Source of the DNA: Bdellovibrio sp. SKB1291214
GTDB lineage: Bacteria; Bdellovibrionota; Bdellovibrionia; Bdellovibrionales; Bdellovibrionaceae
NCBI RefSeq assembly: GCF_002209355.2
Contig: NZ_CP106855.1
Coordinates: forward strand, 2,356,001 to 2,420,000
Length of the DNA stretch: 64,000 bases
Direction of reading: 5' to 3'
Part shown: positions 61,656 through 64,000 of the stretch, piece by piece
Numbering within the stretch: position 1 is the first letter of the stretch
Layout: the number at the start of each line of letters is the position of its first letter
The notes under the pieces: model-generated
Databases searched by the model: none
What the model was told of the DNA's origin: nothing
Seen by the model: only the letters and a program-made list of their open reading frames with translations
Position numbers and translations under genes: made by a program

Positions 61656-61875
61656 TTTTGCGTCCTTTTTATACGTGATACATCCCATTTCGGTAATGTT
61701 AGGGAAAATCTTAAATATTATTTTTGCGTCCAATACTTTTACATGTCTTATTTTTAGATTAAGTGCCGCAATTGCGCCTACCCCTTGGCCCTTAGTCACT
61801 CCTGCTTGTTTGTCTCATCCTGAGAAACAGCGGTTTTCTGGCCTTTAATCGATGAGTTAGGCCACTTGCTCGATC

Positions 61876-61892
61876 TTGGCACGGGCATGGCA
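61876..61892 (+). promoter_or_regulatory. Sigma-54-type promoter
   Basis: TTGGCACGGGCATGGCA matches the -24/-12 consensus (TTGGCACG-N4-TTGCA) with one mismatch and has GG and GC spaced by exactly 10 nt. The start of transcription would be near 61903, 31 nt before the ribosome site of the lipoprotein at 61945. No enhancer-binding protein gene lies nearby. Confidence 0.65.
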
Positions 61893-61944
61893 TTACAGAA
61901 CCGTGAGGACCCACCTTTGAAACGGGCCCTTGAAAGAGGAAGAT

Positions 61945-62721
61945 ATGAACAACAAATTTAACGCTCCAATGATGATCTTGGTGGCCGCAATCGCACTAGC
62001 TGGTGTGGGGTGTGGTAATAATAAGATGGCCGTTGCTGAGTCCACAGCTGTTGTGAATACTTCTAATGGCGGCGGAACAGGGACAATTCCAACATCACCT
62101 GATGGCTCATCCACGGGTACTGATGGATCAACTAGTTATTCCAATGAAGCGACGTTCACGCCGGTATCTATTAATGAGCTGAATAATTACGTCGGAACTC
62201 GCCCCGTAAATAATCCAACAAACTTTAAGCTTAAGATCCAATTGGCTCAAGTCGGCTCCACTGGGAAATACGCAGGTACTGTGAGCTTGTCTTACACAGA
62301 TTCAGGCGTTCTCTACACGGGTACTTTCACAGCAGGTTCTGGTAAAAACTCGAGCTACTCTGGTTTGAAAGATAACAACACTTATGAAGCTGAATACAAC
62401 AGATGGTTCACCTCTGGCGGCAAAACGGTCTTCTCTGGTTTTTTCCAAGATCAGTGGGGTGGTGTGGTGCTAGTCGTGGATAACGTTATCAGCCAAGGTG
62501 ATGCACAAGGTGGTACGATCGTAACGGGTTCTTTGTACTATAAGAACTTTGCACAATCCTACGCAACTCAATCGCCTTACAGAAGATGCTGGTTCATCTA
62601 TGACGGTCCCTATAACTGCCGCTCGGGCTCAGTGATCAATAAATCCGCTGTAGCTCCGAATGATGGATACATCAAACTTGGTACATTCTCCGGAGTGTCG
62701 AAGGCAGCAGCTTTCCAGTAA
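61945..62721 (+). CDS. Lipoprotein, 258 aa
   Basis: ATG 61945 has AGAGGAAG just upstream. The lipobox is AGVGC with C23. A Gly/Ser/Thr-rich linker (~45-70) leads to a beta-rich domain (KLKIQLAQVGSTGKYAGTVSLSYTDSG, RCWFIYDGPYNCRSG) with a Cys pair that may bridge. No family recognised. It is the first gene after a sigma-54-like promoter and precedes a second lipoprotein on the same strand by 109 nt. Confidence 0.72.
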   Translation: MNNKFNAPMMILVAAIALAGVGCGNNKMAVAESTAVVNTSNGGGTGTIPTSPDGSSTGTDGSTSYSNEATFTPVSINELNNYVGTRPVNNPTNFKLKIQLAQVGSTGKYAGTVSLSYTDSGVLYTGTFTAGSGKNSSYSGLKDNNTYEAEYNRWFTSGGKTVFSGFFQDQWGGVVLVVDNVISQGDAQGGTIVTGSLYYKNFAQSYATQSPYRRCWFIYDGPYNCRSGSVINKSAVAPNDGYIKLGTFSGVSKAAAFQ

Positions 62722-62739
62722 TAGATTATTAACCTAAAA

Positions 62740-62760
62740 CTCTCCGGTTCTGCCGGAGAC
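62740..62760 (+). other. Hairpin between the two lipoprotein genes
   Basis: CTCCGG pairs with CCGGAG around a 5-nt loop, 20 nt after the first lipoprotein stop. No T-run follows, so it is more likely an mRNA stabiliser or weak pause than a terminator. Confidence 0.4.
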
Positions 62761-62830
62761 GAAACTTTTAAGAGCGATCTAATAAAGGTAATCCCCTTAC
62801 GGGGCTTACAGTAAAACGAGGAGTAACTTT

Positions 62831-63538
62831 ATGGAAAATTCTAATTATAAAAGAATTAATTTTCCGACATTGATCATGCAGCTGATAGCGATGCTTGCCA
62901 TTTCGGCATTCATGGCTGCTTGTGGTGATAATGGCGGTGGCGGTACAGCGGGCAATGTCTATGCAAATGGCCAAGGCTTCGTGCAAGCAACGCAAATGGG
63001 TTCTGTACAAAGTGTGAATCCTATGAACAGCGTTTCAATGGCGTTGAATGTGATCGTGGATAGTGGTGTGAACAACACTTACAACACGTATAATAATGGT
63101 TATTACAATAACGGTTATTATAATACGGGCTACTATAACAACGGCTATTATAATGGAAGCGCGACAACGCCGATCAGTGGCACTGCAACGAATATCGCCG
63201 GTTACTCCAATCTTGGAACAAACTTGAATCTTTATAATGGTCCGGTGGCTTTCCAAGGGACTATGGTTGTTGGTACAAACTGGTATGACCTTTACGGTTC
63301 TGGCTGTCAGGTTCCTCCAGGCACGTACACAGTCGATACTATTACGACCGGTACAATGGGCTCTGGTGGATTGATGTCGACAGTGAGAGTGGTTGCGAAC
63401 CCAGGTAACATCATCATGGAAATCAACGGCGGTATGATCAATGGCAACCGTTTGGTCGCTTTGCCCCCAGGTGGTATCCACGTAGCGCAAGCTAACGGTA
63501 TCAATTGCAGCCCCGTGTTTGGCGGCTCGTTCAACTAG
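62831..63538 (+). CDS. Asn/Tyr-repeat lipoprotein, 235 aa
   Basis: Has GAGGAG about eight nt before ATG 62831. The lipobox is MAAC with C31. Residues ~83-110 form a Tyr/Asn/Gly repeat with a YYNNG or YYNTG unit repeated at least four times, typical of amyloid-like or sticky surface segments. A small beta domain follows (GTMVVGTNWYDLYGSGCQVPPGTYTVDTI). No family recognised. Likely a surface protein, possibly cotranscribed with the upstream lipoprotein. Confidence 0.72.
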   Translation: MENSNYKRINFPTLIMQLIAMLAISAFMAACGDNGGGGTAGNVYANGQGFVQATQMGSVQSVNPMNSVSMALNVIVDSGVNNTYNTYNNGYYNNGYYNTGYYNNGYYNGSATTPISGTATNIAGYSNLGTNLNLYNGPVAFQGTMVVGTNWYDLYGSGCQVPPGTYTVDTITTGTMGSGGLMSTVRVVANPGNIIMEINGGMINGNRLVALPPGGIHVAQANGINCSPVFGGSFN

Positions 63539-63562
63539 GTCGTTCTGTTTCAGATATATATC

Positions 63563-63605
63563 AAAAAATGCCTTTCACTGACCTCGCAGTGAAGGGCATT
63601 TTTTA
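63563..63605 (+). terminator. Intrinsic terminator after the lipoprotein pair
   Basis: AAAAAATGCC and TTCACTG pair with CAGTGAA and GGCATTTTTT around a 6-nt loop, with one T-G wobble. Long, stable, and followed by T, so strong in both directions. Confidence 0.92.
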
Positions 63606-63665
63606 TTTTAAATCGTGACATAATATCTCTTGCGCTTGGTCTAAAGTCTGGTTCTAATATTCACT

Positions 63666-64000
63666 ATGGAACTACCTCTTTGGATCGACTTCTTTGATGA
63701 ACTACAAAATGTGCGTGGACGTTCCCAAAATACGGTGATGGCTTATCGTCGTGATCTGGAACTCTATATCGAGTATCGCAAAACCCACAACAATGTGACT
63801 GGCTTTTATGAGTTTATGAAAAAGAATAAACTCTCCACTCGCTCTCAGGCGCGGGTGATTTCGTCACTTCGTACTTACTTCAAATTTTGTGAAACTCGTG
63901 GTCACAACAGCCCTGAACTTCGTGAACTTCGCCCACCCAAGGTCAAAGTGGGACTTCCTAAAGTTTTAACTCCGCAGGAATTTCAGCAGCTATTCGATGC
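63666..64000 (+). CDS. Tyrosine recombinase XerC/XerD-like (5' part)
   Basis: ATG 63666 opens a frame that runs off the window after 111 codons. The visible part is the N-terminal core-binding SAM-like domain of Xer recombinases (IDFFDELQNVRGRSQNTVMAYRRDLELYIEYRK, then VISSLRTYFKFCETRG) and the linker LPKVLTPQEFQQLFDA that leads into the catalytic domain. It resembles chromosome-dimer-resolving XerC/D rather than phage integrases. The catalytic R-K-H-R-H-Y residues lie outside. Confidence 0.82.
   Translation, partial: MELPLWIDFFDELQNVRGRSQNTVMAYRRDLELYIEYRKTHNNVTGFYEFMKKNKLSTRSQARVISSLRTYFKFCETRGHNSPELRELRPPKVKVGLPKVLTPQEFQQLFD

Larger units (their letters stand above)
61521..61944. other. 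Region between divergent genes
   Basis: A 424-bp gap holding the possible 25-aa membrane peptide (minus) and a sigma-54-type promoter (61876-61892, plus) for the next lipoprotein. Longer frames on both strands here have no ribosome site or family match. The rest is AT-rich with nothing recognised. Confidence 0.5.

Noticed and set aside
1-64000. tRNA, rRNA, CRISPR, insertion sequence or prophage
   Set aside because: No cloverleaf, rRNA segment, regular spaced repeats, transposase or phage structural block was seen on reading all gaps and frames.

Overview
The window looks like chromosomal DNA of a Bdellovibrio-type predatory bacterium (Bdellovibrionota). This is an inference from content. It carries a signal-peptide fibre protein with a C-terminal S74 chaperone, of the kind described as prey-recognition fibres in B. 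bacteriovorus, and an HD-GYP protein. It also has hybrid sensor kinases, many lipoproteins and secreted hydrolases, CarD, a class I FbaB-type aldolase, and mid-GC codon use throughout. I saw no rRNA, tRNA, CRISPR array, transposase or prophage. The gene order is dense, and neighbours often share 4-nt ATGA junctions or overlapping stop codons.

Layout. 0-7 kb: RluA-like pseudouridine synthase, DedA protein, an unknown protein, then a plus-strand run of TatD, TcdA, a 45-aa membrane protein and a methyltransferase, then a deoxyhypusine-synthase-like protein. 7-9.8 kb (minus): MltB-like transglycosylase, two overlapping DUF1990-like genes, hemerythrin. 9.8-17.2 kb: a folded leader ahead of a FucP-type sugar porter, a secreted protein, a MOSC protein, a von Willebrand A lipoprotein (minus), a PAS hybrid kinase and an MHS-type porter. 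17.2-22.2 kb (minus): a surface-fibre locus of lipoprotein, 984-aa fibre and PA14/FN3-like secreted protein. 22.2-30.4 kb: MATE porter, Nfu, FbaB aldolase, LysS, a large imperfect palindrome, a cysteine-free tandem rhodanese lipoprotein, and a thioesterase whose 3' end overlaps a MASE1-like hybrid kinase by 106 bp.

30.4-41 kb: dihaem-type lipoprotein, small secreted protein, HD-GYP, secreted HExxH protein, RecG, J-domain-like protein, small secreted protein and subtilase. 41-45 kb: CarD, GltX, CysS, then an 8-bp tandem repeat array. 45-49.2 kb (minus): GT39-like membrane protein and penicillin-acylase-family protein. 49.3-54.8 kb: uvrB-uvrC-murJ. 54.9-60.7 kb: MFS porter, secreted protein, UDG-tail-like protein, NfeD protease plus slipin, SpoIID-like protein. 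60.7-64 kb: solute-binding protein, a possible 25-aa membrane peptide, a sigma-54-type promoter before two lipoproteins, and the start of a Xer recombinase running off the end.

How they work together. Housekeeping modules (translation: lysS, gltX, cysS; repair: uvrBC, recG; cell wall: murJ, MltB-like, SpoIID) are mixed with predator-style surface and secretion modules. The most interesting parts are the fibre locus, the folded leader RNA at 9811-9892, the palindrome at 26725-26831, the sense-antisense coding overlap at 28165-28270, the repeat array at 44756-44904, and the sigma-54-like promoter at 61876-61892.
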